From: Adineta steineri
Lineage: Eukaryota; Rotifera; Eurotatoria; Adinetida; Adinetidae
DNA: 64,000 bases
Reading direction: 5' to 3'
Assembly (NCBI GenBank): GCA_905250115.1
Contig: CAJNOI010000241.1
Coordinates: 1 to 64,000 of the forward strand
A program made the position numbers and the translations under genes. The notes below the pieces were generated by a model, which searched no databases, was not told where the DNA came from, and saw only the letters and a program-made list of their open reading frames with translations. Positions 39,361 through 51,265 of the stretch are shown piece by piece (within the stretch, counting starts at the first letter, position 1; each line of letters begins with the position of its first letter).

Positions 39361-39490
39361 TGTTATGCTGGCTGATTACTGATTTCCTATAATGAGTAGA
39401 CTAATTAAAGACAAGAAGAGCTATAGTTTTCTGACGACGGCATTGTCCTCATCTGTATTATACATCAACTTAGTAGAAAGGTAGATAGAG

Positions 39491-39549
39491 TATGGATGTA
39501 GATATGAGTAACCATGAACAAAATAGTCATTCACCTACATTCTCAAGAT
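39491..39549. repeat. TH repeat, diverged
   Basis: GAGTATGGATGTAGATATGA opposes TTCACCTACATTCTCAAGAT. Confidence 0.55.
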
Positions 39550-39559
39550 GCGTCCTTAA

Positions 39560-41260
39560 CCGATTTTTTTCTAATTAAAAATCAACTAAAAGGGTGTCAT
39601 TTTAATCTAATTTGTTGAACCTTTTTCTACATAGATAATCTGAAAACAGAAATAGATTTTTTTTTTTTACTAGATATTGTCATCGCTTTCCAAGTTGTAC
39701 AAAAATATACAGAACGCAATATTTTTTTAACTTACTAATAATTTATTGGTTGATATATTAGCACCTTCTTGTATTGAAAAACAATAATGAATACACAGAA
39801 GAATATTACGTTGTGTGTCAAATACAAATTGTTAATATCTAAAAAAGAATTAATAGCGTATATATAAAACATGCCAATTTTAATGCATATATTTTACTTG
39901 AGTTTAATCACACGTTCTGTCATTGTTAAATAAAAAAACATAGATAAAGAAATAATTACTTTTTTATTTTATTAATTCTTTATTATATATAAATCAAATA
40001 TAAATTAAGTAGTACAGTTACACAATTATTGAAAAAAAATTAAATTAAATAAAAATCCATTAATTTAGAAGTATTTCTAGTGCTTTCTCTTTTGGATCTC
40101 GAAATAAATGGTTGAATTTCATTATTTTCAATAAAATAATTAAAAATCACCTACTACAAGTACTTTTCTTTCTTTTTCGATTATATCATTTTTTTTGTTT
40201 AATAGTTGTAAAATGAAATATTAATAAACGAATTCTTTGATCGTTTTCGATACCAAAATGTAATATATGTATGCTATCATAGTAACTCTGTTAGAAGGCA
40301 AATAAAAGATGGATTAAAATCAAATAAAGAATCGATTCGATGACATTACGAACTTTATTTTAAAATACAACATAATACGGAATGAATGAAAATTATTCAA
40401 AAAATAAGATATTTAGTTTATATCAATAAAGGAATACAAATAAAATAATAATGTGACTCTACGTTTGCTAATAAGATGGTTACACTTACCTGTGTATAGA
40501 TCAGCACTTTGTATTGTTAAATGGTAACAAAACTTTTATTCACATCTGAGTATAGCGTTGTCATTTTTTTTCTGTATGCTTCCTTATCTTTTTCTGTTTT
40601 TCTTTCATACCGACTCTTCGTATTCTCATTTTTTTTCTGTTCTTGTTTATCTATTTTGTAACAATCCTTTCTACTCCGACTCAATTTCTCTTTCTAATAG
40701 TTTTTTCGTAATTCTTGTTGTCTCTTTTATATCAACTCTCTCTACCCTACATCATTTTTTTTCTTAATATTAAATTCTCCTAATATTTTTAAATACTCGA
40801 TTGAGTAACGCAAGGACTTTACTAGCGATACCCATATTAGAAAAGATGTAAAAAATCGATTTGAATGGATTTTTACCTGTTAACTTGTTAATTGTACGTA
40901 TAAAAAATTAATTTAAACCCATTTTGAGGAGTGTGAGTCTGAATTTCAGTTGATCATGGTACCGTCATATATCTCCACTCATAACCTTTTTAATTAATTA
41001 TTGAATTAAAACAATATTTCGATTTAATTTTATTTGAATTCTTAAAAATATTTTAAATATCAAATCATAAACAATCAAAATATTCAAGAAGATATTTCAA
41101 ATGAGATTCATCGAAATTCAATTAACGTCTTATTGAATTTTTGATGATGTTTATAATTTTGAGAAACTAATAAAGCCAATCAAAATACTAATGTTATGGT
41201 ATTTTTGACTGAAGAAATTCGATTAAAATCAATTAAATTTTTTATTTTTTATAAAATAAA
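39560..41260. other. Long AT-rich gene desert
   Basis: 1.7 kb, T/A homopolymers and no protein-like frame. A Phe/Ser-rich frame at 40558-40767 is low-complexity. A weak TH-like pair may lie at 40924-40986. Confidence 0.5.
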
Positions 41261-41263
41261 AGA

Positions 41264-41331
41264 AGGTTGTGGGTGTTGATACTATACATTTACATAGTAT
41301 CCCAACCCACATCCACACTCACACCCGTACC
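41264..41331. repeat. TH repeat
   Basis: GAAGGTTGTGGGTGTTGATA opposes CCCAACCCACATCCACACTC, then ACACCC. Confidence 0.8.
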
Positions 41332-41403
41332 ACAAACATACTACTTTGAGTTCTGAAAGAACATAGGAAATCCTCAAATGGAATCTATTTTTGTAGGATT
41401 GTT

Positions 41404-41700
41404 TTTCAACAGCATGTGTTTCCATTGCATAATATGGATAAAATGTCATGTATAATGGTCAATATTACAAAACATGTTTTAAAGGATGAAGATGTGAAGT
41501 TGTGGGACAATTAAAATTGGTCTAGCAACAGTTTTGATATGAACCCAACAGAAAATATTGATATAATTATCAAAGATAAAGTTAAAGAATTGATGGTAAA
41601 ACGAAACTGTTGAAACAAATACAACTATGATGCTCTTCAGAACTAATCTTGAGAATATACACTCAAAGATCTTGAAAATGACACCAATCACTTTATCGAT
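41404..41700 (+). pseudogene. Tc1/mariner transposase C-terminal relic
   Basis: One frame with two stops reads FQQHVFPLHN, then a segment ending VKLWDN, a stop, and NWSSNSFDMNPTENIDIIIK. This matches the family pattern of a QQD-P-H helix followed by a D-x-NPIEN-x-W catalytic block. Here the usual second catalytic D of the FQQD motif is His. No inverted ends found. Long dead. Confidence 0.7.
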
Positions 41701-41704
41701 TGAC

Positions 41705-42235
41705 TGTGCTCAATGAAAAAAAGATTTTGATATTCTCAAAGCTGCTAAAGAAGTTGTATATATTTGTGATTCTGTGAGTAATATGATAGGTTCTATAATA
41801 TATGATATTTTCATATGTAATATAAAGTATTTTAAGAATCTTTTAGACAATGCTTGTTCTAATTCTAATCATAAATGCAGCGTTTGACGGGCTTTAATCT
41901 GGTATAAAATGTTAAATAATACTATTTATTTACTAGGCTGTAAAAGAGGGAGGATATATAATGATTATATATGCGCAAGAACGACGAAACGAGAATATAT
42001 GCGAAGGTAAGTGGAAAATAAATCATTAGTGAGAGATGATGTAAAAAAAGAGATTAAGCGTGATGGATACAAATGCAAAAAGAAATGAGTAATGAGTTCA
42101 TAATACGAATAGCAGTGTAGCAAATTAATAGTTTGTATGCAAGCACAGATCACAACAACATCATAAAAGATACGCGAAAGTCAACTATGAATTAATTTGA
42201 AGCTGAACTTATATATATATGTCACGGGTTTCCAA
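41705..42235. other. Intergenic, nothing recognised
   Basis: AT-rich 3' flank of the mucin-kelch gene. It could include more transposon remains. Confidence 0.35.
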
Positions 42236-42239
42236 GCAT

Positions 42240-45200
42240 TTAATATAGTTCTGCAGGGCATGTACGTATCCTGGCTTCTCCACCAGTAACTAATACTGTT
42301 CCATTTGATAAAACAGATAATAGATGTTGACCTCTCACGCAGTTCATATCACCGCTTATATACCATTTCTCTGTTAATGGATCATAGACTTCTGAACTAT
42401 TATCATCTTTGAAAGTTCCTACTGTTCCACCAGATACTAATACACTTCCATTGTCTAAAACAGATGCTGCATGAGTCGTTCTTTCAATATTTAAAGGTTC
42501 AATAATTGTCCAATTTCCTGTTTTTGAATCATACAACTCCGCACTACGTAATATCTTATTATGAGGATCATTTGACTGTCCACCAGTAACTAATACCTTT
42601 CCATTGGCTAAGACGGATGCTGTGTGCCCGGCTCGTGCATAATGCATAGTTCCAGTAATTGTCCATGATTTTGTCAATGGATCGTATAATTCAGCAGCAT
42701 CTAATGCATGAGTAGTATTGCTAAACCCACCAGTTACCAATATTTTTCTGTTTTCTAATGTAGATGCATGGTGGAATCTTCGGGCCACTTTCATATTATC
42801 AATTGGTGTCCATTTTCCAGTCGATGAATTATATAACTCAGCACTATTAAGTGCAATACTAAAAATACAAAATCTATTAAGTTTGTAAAGATTATGTGAA
42901 GAGAATTTCTTTTTGATTTTAAGTTGTCACTTAGACACAGTGTCTTGAGAAACGATAGGTAGTATTAAAATCTTCTCTGGTATAACAACTCTTAAGATAT
43001 AGATGAATTTTAAAGACAATTCAATGTAATTTGAAGTGTGTGGAGAACTATTGATTTATGCAGTTTAGAAAGATTAGAAATATATTCTTTCCTACTGATT
43101 CCACTTACTCATGTTCAAGTTAGTTGTGTACCAAAGAATTATCTAACAATAGATATTCTTCAAAAAAACTGATTTATTAAAACTAGACAATCTATTTTGA
43201 AGTTAGAAACGTTTTCAAATGAAAAAGAAACTCGACAAAAAGCAAGCATCAAAATATTTATTGTTAATCTCGCGATGATTTCTCATTTTCGAAGAGTTTT
43301 TCACTAAACAAATAAATATTGGAAAAACGGCAGAGAATCTGAGAAAAAATGAATTAACTCAAAAGTATTTTTTTATTGCATATAATTTAAACCAAAAAAG
43401 AATTGTTAAAATACTAAGATGAATTTTGTGTCACTGTTTAACTCATGAACTAGTATTTTCAAGTGATTATTTTTTCAACATTTGATGTTACTAAATGTAA
43501 TTATAGATAATAAATTCGATTGTAAAGAATCCTTATCAAGGATATTCAAACTCCAATAGTATAATTGAATAGAAACAATTAATCAAGAATAGATATGAAA
43601 CGAACTCAAATTTAGGGATGTACCGAGCCCGAGCCTCTCGAGTTCGGTCAGGCTCGGGACTCGGGGCTTGGGGTCGGTCAGGACTCAAGTGTTAGAATTG
43701 ATGTGGGTTTGAGTGGGTGTGGGTGAAAATAGTGAGTGAGAGTGTGAAGGATAGTACCCGCACTCACCCACACCCACATCGATTCTGACACCATAGCGCC
43801 GAGCCGACCGAGCCTGACCGAGTCCGAGTCTCTCGGGCTCGGTACATTTCTGGTTTAGTTGAAATAATAAAACTGAAAAGAGAAACATTTTCTAATTTGT
43901 TATAAGATCTCAATGAAATTACCGATTCGTAGTGAATCCACCAGCAACTAATACCATTCCATCTTGTAGTATAGATGTGGTATGCTGATGTCTTTCAATA
44001 TTCATACTACCAGTTTTGATCCATATTTCATGTGGTGGATCATACCATTCTACAGTATTCGTAGGTGTATCATGATCAGTCAATCCACCAGCAACTAACA
44101 CTTTTCCATCAGGTAATAGAGTTGCTGAGTGCCGACATCGTCCATGATTCATAGATCTGATACGTGTCCATGTTGCTGTTGATAGATCGTATAATTCTGC
44201 ACTGCTAATACCATAGTCAATAACATCAAAGTAACCACCAGCAACTAAAACTTTTCCGTTCTTTAATACAGTTGCCGTATGAGCTATTCGTGGATCTTTC
44301 ATACTACTTGTTCGAAACCAATCTAAAAAAAATTACAAATATATTTAAATAATCACTGTACGCCACTGATTATTGATAGACATAGATTAGTGATTGAAAC
44401 TATTTTCTTTGCATGAAAAATCTCTTTGATAACTAACATGGCGATTCAGAATTGCTGACTTGGTTAAAAGGAATTTCGAATTTCAATCATTTTATGCAAC
44501 AAAATTATCTAGTACAAACTGAAATATGTGTTCTTTTGTTTTTAGTGAAATGTAATTTACGATATTAGCATATCCGATATGATTTGAGACTAAAGTTTCT
44601 GTGAATAAACTAATTTAGAATAGCTAAAATCACAAAATCATAGATCACTTTTTCTCTCTTGAATCTCTAACACAACAGACAAAAAAAACAAGGTTAAGTA
44701 AGAAATGTATATAAATCATATTTAATCTTTTCAGTCCCATAGTACGAAAAAAGCAACATCTATTTAATAATTATTCCGTCGATTGAAGGGGGTCATATGA
44801 AAAAAACAGTTTGTGTATCTGTCTGTGGGTTTGTGGCAAGTCAAAGATGCAAAGTCATAAGCCCATCTACGTGTGAATAGTTGGGTGTGAGTGTGGGTGA
44901 AAATGAGCTGGGTGGGTATAGTTTCGGGTGTGGGTGAATGGATGAGTAAATACGGGTATAGGTACGGGTGAGACTATGTGTGTGAAACGAAAAGAATATT
45001 CACACTCACACCCTGCCTTATAAATAGTCGTTACTCACTTTTGTAAAAAGGGCGATGTACTGATGTTGTAGTTGATATTGTTGTTGATGTTGTAGTTGGT
45101 ATTACTGTTGATGTTGCTGTTGATGTTGCTGTCGATGTTTTTGTTGTTATTATTGTTGATATTGTTGTTGATATTGCTGTTGATGTTCTTGTTGATATTG

Positions 45201-45504
45201 TTGTTGATGTTTTTGTCGATATTGTTGTCGGTATTGTTGTTGATGTTGCTGTTGGTATTATTGTTGATTTGACTTCTGTTGTTGTAATTTTCTTTTTTGT
45301 CAAAATAAGAGTTGTTGGAATAACAACTATTGCAACTGTTACAATAGCTACGATGCCAACAATAATCCACACTAACCGTTTCTTTCCAAGAAATCTGTTT
45401 TGTAAAAACAGTAAAACTTTATTTTTATCTTACACGAAAAGTCAAAGAAGTACATACCTTCTTATTATTCCAGAATTTAATTCCTGATTTTCTTCTGTAT
45501 TCAT
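42240..45504 (-). CDS. Membrane-anchored mucin-stalk kelch protein
   Basis: Four exons, 45504-45458, 45394-45039, 44322-43923 and 42858-42240, join in phase and total 1422 bp (473 residues). The N-terminal tail is short (MNTEENQELNSGIIRRFLGKK). A membrane anchor of about 22 residues follows (VWIIVGIVAIVTVAIVVIP), giving a type II topology. Next is a stalk of about 75 residues of Thr, Ser and Ile (TSTTISTKTSTT-type), likely O-glycosylated. The last 270 residues are about six kelch units (GKVLVAGG, SAELYD, HTAS-type blocks), forming one propeller outside the cell. Intron 3 carries a 240-bp inverted repeat. The anchor and stalk resemble those of the incomplete gene at the left edge. Ligand unknown. 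Confidence 0.85.
43614..43852. mobile_element. GC-rich inverted-repeat MITE with central TH repeat
   Basis: The left arm AGGGATGTACCGAGCCCGAG and following CTCGGGACTCGG units are repeated inverted as CTCTCGGGCTCGGTACATTT at the right. It is the most GC-rich sequence in an AT-rich window. It lies inside intron 3 of the kelch gene. No target duplication could be fixed; TTTAG occurs on both sides. Confidence 0.75.
43698..43793. repeat. TH repeat at centre of MITE
   Basis: GATGTGGGTTTGAGTGGGTG and TGGGTG oppose CCCGCACTCACCCACACCCA. It is nested between the GC-rich arms. Confidence 0.85.
44325..44875. other. Intron 2 of the mucin-kelch gene
   Basis: No exon or gene seen here. AT-rich. The TH repeat at 44880-45013 lies at its 5' end. 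Confidence 0.45.
44880..45014. repeat. TH repeat, expanded left arm
   Basis: About 100 bp of GGGTGTGAGTGTGGGTG, GGGTGGGTATAG and CGGGTGTGGGTG units precede a short C arm ATTCACACTCACACCCTGCC. It lies in intron 2, close to the exon donor at 45039. Confidence 0.8.
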
Positions 45505-45509
45505 AACTA

Positions 45510-47060
45510 ACAACTCAAAGATTTTGATCAAGTAAAATATTTGAGACAACTGGCTTTCTGCAAATGTATATTTCTTTTATTTTAGTTTGGAGAAAATGAT
45601 TTATTATAGTTTTCTCAAGTTAACACAAAGTGAACATATGTCATGTATTGATAGTTCCTGGTAGACCTTTTTTTATTCACCTGTTCATTTTTTTTGCGTT
45701 TTATTTTTTTAACGATATTAGTTATTAAAAGGAACTAACAATGTTTTCATATATGCTAAATAAAACGGGAGGAAAAAACAAGTTTTTTTCAGACATAAAA
45801 TATCAGATATGACGTCTATTTTAAAAACTGCCTTATGCCGTAACGTTTTTTCTTTGATATTTAATGATAACTATTTATTAATTCATGCGAATCGAACATC
45901 AACGCTGAAAAAAGAACACAATTTCGAGAAGATACTTCATTATTTAGGTTGTGTATGCATAGAAATTATTTTTTTTGAATCAATACACACTCACATACAA
46001 ACTCTCGATATTGTCTGGATCATTATGTATTCAATACTCATTCGCATACATTACCCAATTGTATCTTGTAGTACCTTGCTCTCATTCTAATCGTTTCGTT
46101 TGGTTATCCTTGTATTTGCAGATAGTTTTTGTGAATGTGGATCGCTAGAATAGTCACGCTGACACTCACCTTCGCTTGTATCTGCAATCCTAACATCAAT
46201 AATCTCTGCTAATAAAGCATTATACATTTGTTCAGAAGTTTGAATAGGGTAGAAACTTTTTTTCCTCTCGATATTTCTTTTAAAATAACAATCTAAAATT
46301 GATTGATGTGAGTGTAGGTGTGGAATGAAAAGAATACTCTCACTCACTTACGATACCATTTGAGTTCATTAAAACCAAAAGAATGAAGAGATATTTTTTG
46401 ATTATTCTAAATAATGGATTAAAATCCTTTAGATTTTAATGATTTAAAGCCGTTTAAAAATAGTTTTTTGCATTATTTCTAATTTTTACCTCCACATTAA
46501 TTGGACAAATCTCAAGTAAACTATGTGATTCATAAAATAAAAAGTTTATGAAATCGGATCAGCAGGGATGAAGAGTTGGCTTATAATGAAATCGAAATCC
46601 ACAAGATATTGATAACTAAAACGTATTATGTGGCTGTAACGAATATAAATGCTCATTTGCAATTCTAATCTGTCTCTCTTATCATCAATCTATATTGATT
46701 TGAAAGATGATCTTACCAAATAAATATTGTTAGCATATGCCATTATGTATCTACAAAGAATCATTTTTACTCGTGTAAGAGAGCTTGCGCAAAATCCGTA
46801 CATCTTACTAGAAGTCAATCGAAGAACATACTTCTTTTCAACTTTAGTATCTCGCATAAATTCGAAAGATCATACTAGGCTGTATATATATAATCAGAAA
46901 AAGTGTTCAATTTTATTATCGAACTTGAGACTTGCTCACTCGTATCTTATGTAGGCGGTAGCAAGATCACGAAAAAAAATATAAAAACTAATCATTCTTT
47001 TATTCAACGTTTGATATATGTCGTTTATTAAGTCTGGATAAATGAAAGAGTTTTATTTTC
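45510..47060. other. Intergenic between divergent genes
   Basis: It should contain the promoters of the kelch gene (minus) and upstream exons of the TRPA1-like gene (plus). The minus strand at 46164-46260 reads SFYPIQTSEQMYNALLAEII, then DVRIADTSE, up to a GTGAGT donor. This is a possible exon of an unidentified gene. Confidence 0.3.
46308..46352. repeat. TH repeat, short
   Basis: GATGTGAGTGTAGGTGTGGA opposes ACTCTCACTCACTTACG. Confidence 0.6.
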
Positions 47061-47068
47061 TATAACAG

Positions 47069-50000
47069 ACTAGATTCACTACCAACAGGAATGCACTTGG
47101 GTGTCAAAGCATCAAAAGGTGATAGTACCATTCTGCCAATGACTGAGTTCGTCGGACAAGTACTCGAGCTTGAAGAACAAATGAAGAAAACAACTCACCA
47201 TAATTTTGTTACTGTGCTCAAAGAAGTAAGCTATCATTCTTGTAGAATTTTCTGCATGCATCTATCAATATTTAGGTCGCATGTAATCCAGTTCCACATG
47301 TTTCATCTCAAATTATCGATATGTTCAACGATCTTCACAAAACTACTTACAATAGGAAAGAGTTCATCGACAGACTGAGAAAAAGTGGAGTGGCCAGTGA
47401 CTATTGTAGAGAAGATCTCGACGAAATTATACAACAATTGGAAGCATCTCGTGGCTATAGTGAAAATGGGATAAAGTGTCTCATTAATTTTATAAGAAAA
47501 CATCATTCCTACAATAAATCGCAGATTACGAAGATGTTAGAAACACTTAACGTACCAGATCAGTATACGATATTACACTACGGTGCTCTTTTCAATAATG
47601 TTGCTTTCTGTAGATGTTTGATCAATGACTTCGGCTGCAGTAAGATTCTTCCTTTCTATTGAGGGTGTGGGTGTCGTTATTTTTCTTCACGGATATTTTT
47701 GATAGTTAATCCAGGTTCCGCTTTTCTCTAGTTTCACACGATAATAATGTTAGTATTCTTAATTTCATTTCATTTTCTTCAAGATATCAATTTGGTCAGT
47801 TTGGATGGTCAAACAGTACTTCATATCGCAGCTCGCTCGATGAATTCCAAGCATCCTGAACATCCTGTAAGTAATGATGACTACAACGTTTACTTTAAAA
47901 TTTTCTTATTGTTGTTAAATTAGTCTTCAATTATGGAATATTTACTAAATTATCCGAAAACCATGATAAATATTCAAGACAGCCATGGAAGAACACCGTT
48001 ACATTTTGCTGTCATCTACAATTGTATAAGAAATGCCAAGTATCTGATAGAATATGGCGCCAATCTTGATGTAAATTTTCTTATCAAGATCGCTTTCTAT
48101 TTTTAATGTTTTCTTTTAGATTCCCGATATTTATGGTGCCATTCCGCTTCATTATGCTTGTCGATGCCTCGACAACAATAATGTGATTGATTTGTTCTTG
48201 AATTATTCACAATTATTTAATCGTGAAACACATGATAAGAAGAAGCCTATTGACATTATGATCGAATATAATGATCCCGATGTTATCAAACATTTTTTTG
48301 ACCTCAGACCAGAAAATAAAGTCTTGTCCATGCTGAAACAACAATACGATGAAGCAATCAATTACGATCCCAGTAGACTCTCTTTAGCTTGCCGCCAATT
48401 GCATGGTCTTAAAACAATTTCTCATCTGATCAATCCGCATAGTATCATGTATTGCGACAAACAGACGGGTTTGAGTCCATTAATGGTTGCTGTTCAGTAT
48501 CGCCAACTCAAATGTGTCAACGAACTTCTGAACAACAAATATTTTACACAAGAAGCATTTGATTTAGCGAGTGATGTCTCATTTTGTACAGTATTACATG
48601 TTTGTACAAAAGTTTATCATAAAGAGATCACTAAAGCACTATTTAATTCTCGTTTCATGTCCAATACATTAGCTACCACTGCTGATGTGTTGGGTAATAC
48701 ACCTCTACATACTTGTGCTCAAGTTGGTAATGTATACATGACTCAAGTACTATTAGGCTATATTAGCGGTCATAATTCGTCTTCATATTCACCAAAGTTT
48801 TTCAAAATGAGCAACCACAATGCTGATAAGCGAATGCAGCCAGAATCAACAATTCGTCATGCTCATGTATTGCTGACAAAAAAGAATAAAGAAAAACTAA
48901 CACCTCTTCATGTGGCTACTCAAGCTGGACAGTTGGATGTCATCAATGAAATGCTCAAATATGCTGATGCATCGATGATTAATATGTGTGATGACCAACA
49001 ACGTACAAGTTTGCATATGGCTGCTGCAAAAGGTAAGTAAATGACGTTTTTCTTCAACTCTAATTTGTTATATAGGTCATGTTGGTATTGTCGATATACT
49101 TCTTGATCATCGAGCTGATTCACATGTTTCCGATATAAATGAATGGACACCATTACATCATGCAACACGATGTAGTCAAAATGATGAAGACAACAAAGAA
49201 CGACCTCAATGTATTACCAGTCTCATTACACGTGGTATAATCAATATCAATGCTTTAACTATTCGACGAGAGACACCATTACATATTGCATGTGAATATG
49301 GATCGAGCAAACTTGTTAAGCAATTGATTGAATTCGATTGTGATCTATTTGCAACGAATGTTGATGGTCACAATTGTCTCGAAGTAGCAATTGAGGCAAA
49401 CAACGAAGAAGTTGTTCGATATTTGATTGAAAATGACAATTGTTTCGATTTAATGCGTAATTCACAAATACGAGAGAGAACACATCCCTTCTGTTCTCTA
49501 CTTCCTCGCCAATGTGAAATAGATACACCGATGCGAAAATTGATTCGTAAAATGCCTTCAATGGCTTTACTAGTGCTGGATAAATGTTCAATGATAGTGT
49601 ATACTAAAGGAATGGCTGTACATAAGAATATTTTTGTATATGAATTTCTCGATGATCAATTCACTGTTAACAAATGGAATAGAGGTAAATCATTTTTATC
49701 TTTTTGTCAATGTTTGAAATAATAATTACTATTCAGATTCATCAGAAGATGAAAAACATGGTACATTGTATACTTCCAATACGGTCGATCTCGTTATGAA
49801 ACATCCATTATTTTTAATGGCTCAGTATGAAGCCCATGATCTTATGTCACATCCACTCAGTAATTATCTTGTGAAGTTAAAATTTCAAAAATTCGGTATT
49901 TTTCTCTATATTATGATTCTCTCACTATATATTACTTATCTCGGATTATTTACAACGATCGTATTACGTACGCATCATCCAGCAACTTATTATAATCTTA

Positions 50001-51036
50001 CAAATATTGATTTCGATGATTCTTTATGTTATAATGTTTCGCAAGTACTTCTGACATCATCTACTCATGGCGGTATAAAAACAACGATGGACTATTTTTT
50101 GAAATATGTAATGTACATGGCTATTTGGTCACTTGTCTTTAAAAATATGTTTACTATCATTGAAATTGTACAAATTGATTTCTTCAAAACATTAAGATAT
50201 TGGTTAGAAACTCTTGCAGTTTTAATGAGTTTTATCTTCGTGCATGATCGAAACTATCAGATGAATCTCACTTTACGCTGTCCACTTCAATGGGAATTTG
50301 GAGCATTTGCTTTACTTCTTAGTTGGTTAACTTTACTCGGCTACATTCAGTTTATACCAATGTTAGGCCTGTACGTTACAATGCTTTTTGTAATTATCAA
50401 GAAATTTATGAGATTTTCCATTATACTTCTCATCCTTATTAGTGGATTTGCATCCACATTTTATATGATTTTTCAAAACTTTGAACCATTTCAAAATAAA
50501 AGTTACTCTTACATCAAAACAGGTATGTTGAAATAGCCTTTATCAACTCGCATTGATTTTCTATTATCTATTTAGCACTAATGATATCTGGAGAATTAGG
50601 CTTTGATGAACGTATGTTTGATGCAGACACGAAAGCCTATTATAAGGTGGCTTTTATAGTTTATCTTCTGTTTCTTCTCATTATGACAGTATTCGTAACA
50701 AATCTCCTTATTGGTAAGACACAAGTCGTAGCTAATTTTTAAACGATTGATAATATTTATTTCCGTATAGGGTTGGCCGTTGGTGAAATTCCAACACTAA
50801 TGAAGCAAGCAACCGAAAATCTCACGAGATTATTTTATGAACTTGTTGTTATATGTGAAATTTTTCGTTATCGATTAATTTGGATTCTTCGTCGCAGTAA
50901 TGTGAATGATGCCATTGCATATAGTTATCAAGATTTGGATAAAAATAATTGGCATCAACGAATGATGCAACGATTCATGAAGCGACGCGCTGATGATAAT
51001 AATAATGAAGATTCGGATGGGTGTGAGTGTGAGTGA
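47069..51036 (+). CDS. TRPA1-like ankyrin-repeat cation channel (5' end missing)
   Basis: Nine exons in phase: 47069-47225, 47276-47639, 47784-47866, 47924-48070, 48120-49032, 49076-49684, 49737-50522, 50576-50713 and 50771-51036, about 1150 residues. The first has an acceptor before it, so a further 5' exon is expected; the Met at 47091 is the first in view. Many ankyrin repeats follow (DGQTVLHIAAR, HGRTPLHFAV, GNTPLHTCAQ, LTPLHVATQAG, EWTPLHHATR). Then come six membrane segments from residue about 760. A pore helix reads ISGELGFDE and the last segment TNLLIGLAVGEI, both close to TRPA1. TRPA1 channels pass Ca2+ and Na+ in response to irritants, heat or oxidants. The tail (EDSDGCECE) is encoded by the arm of a TH repeat. 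Confidence 0.85.
47661..47676. repeat. TH repeat, left arm only, in an intron
   Basis: TTGAGGGTGTGGGTGT with no partner, 20 bp past the exon 2 donor of the TRPA1-like gene. Confidence 0.6.
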
Positions 51037-51104
51037 GATAGTGGATATCGATGTTGAGTGAACCTGATATCAATCCACAACTACACCCAAACTCACCCAT
51101 ATGA
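51021..51104. repeat. TH repeat overlapping the stop codon of the TRPA1-like gene
   Basis: GGATGGGTGTGAGTGTGAGT opposes CTACACCCAAACTCACCCAT. The TGA stop lies inside the left arm. Confidence 0.8.
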
Positions 51105-51265
51105 TTACTCGCGTATCTGTTTTTATAGATATAGATATTCTATATTGTTAGACTAATGAACTTTTTTATTTGATGTAATTTGATATAATTCTGATACATG
51201 AAAAATAGAAAGATTTAGTGATTGAAAGTAAAGGTTTCGCGTAATATTTCAAGACACACACTTAC

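Noticed and set aside
40558..40767. 69-codon Phe/Ser/Leu-rich frame
   Set aside because: A T-rich tract with no start context or family.
45035..45370. Asn-rich frame overlapping the mucin-kelch stalk exon
   Set aside because: Alternative frame of the same triplet repeat; only the Thr/Ser frame joins the anchor and kelch exons in phase.
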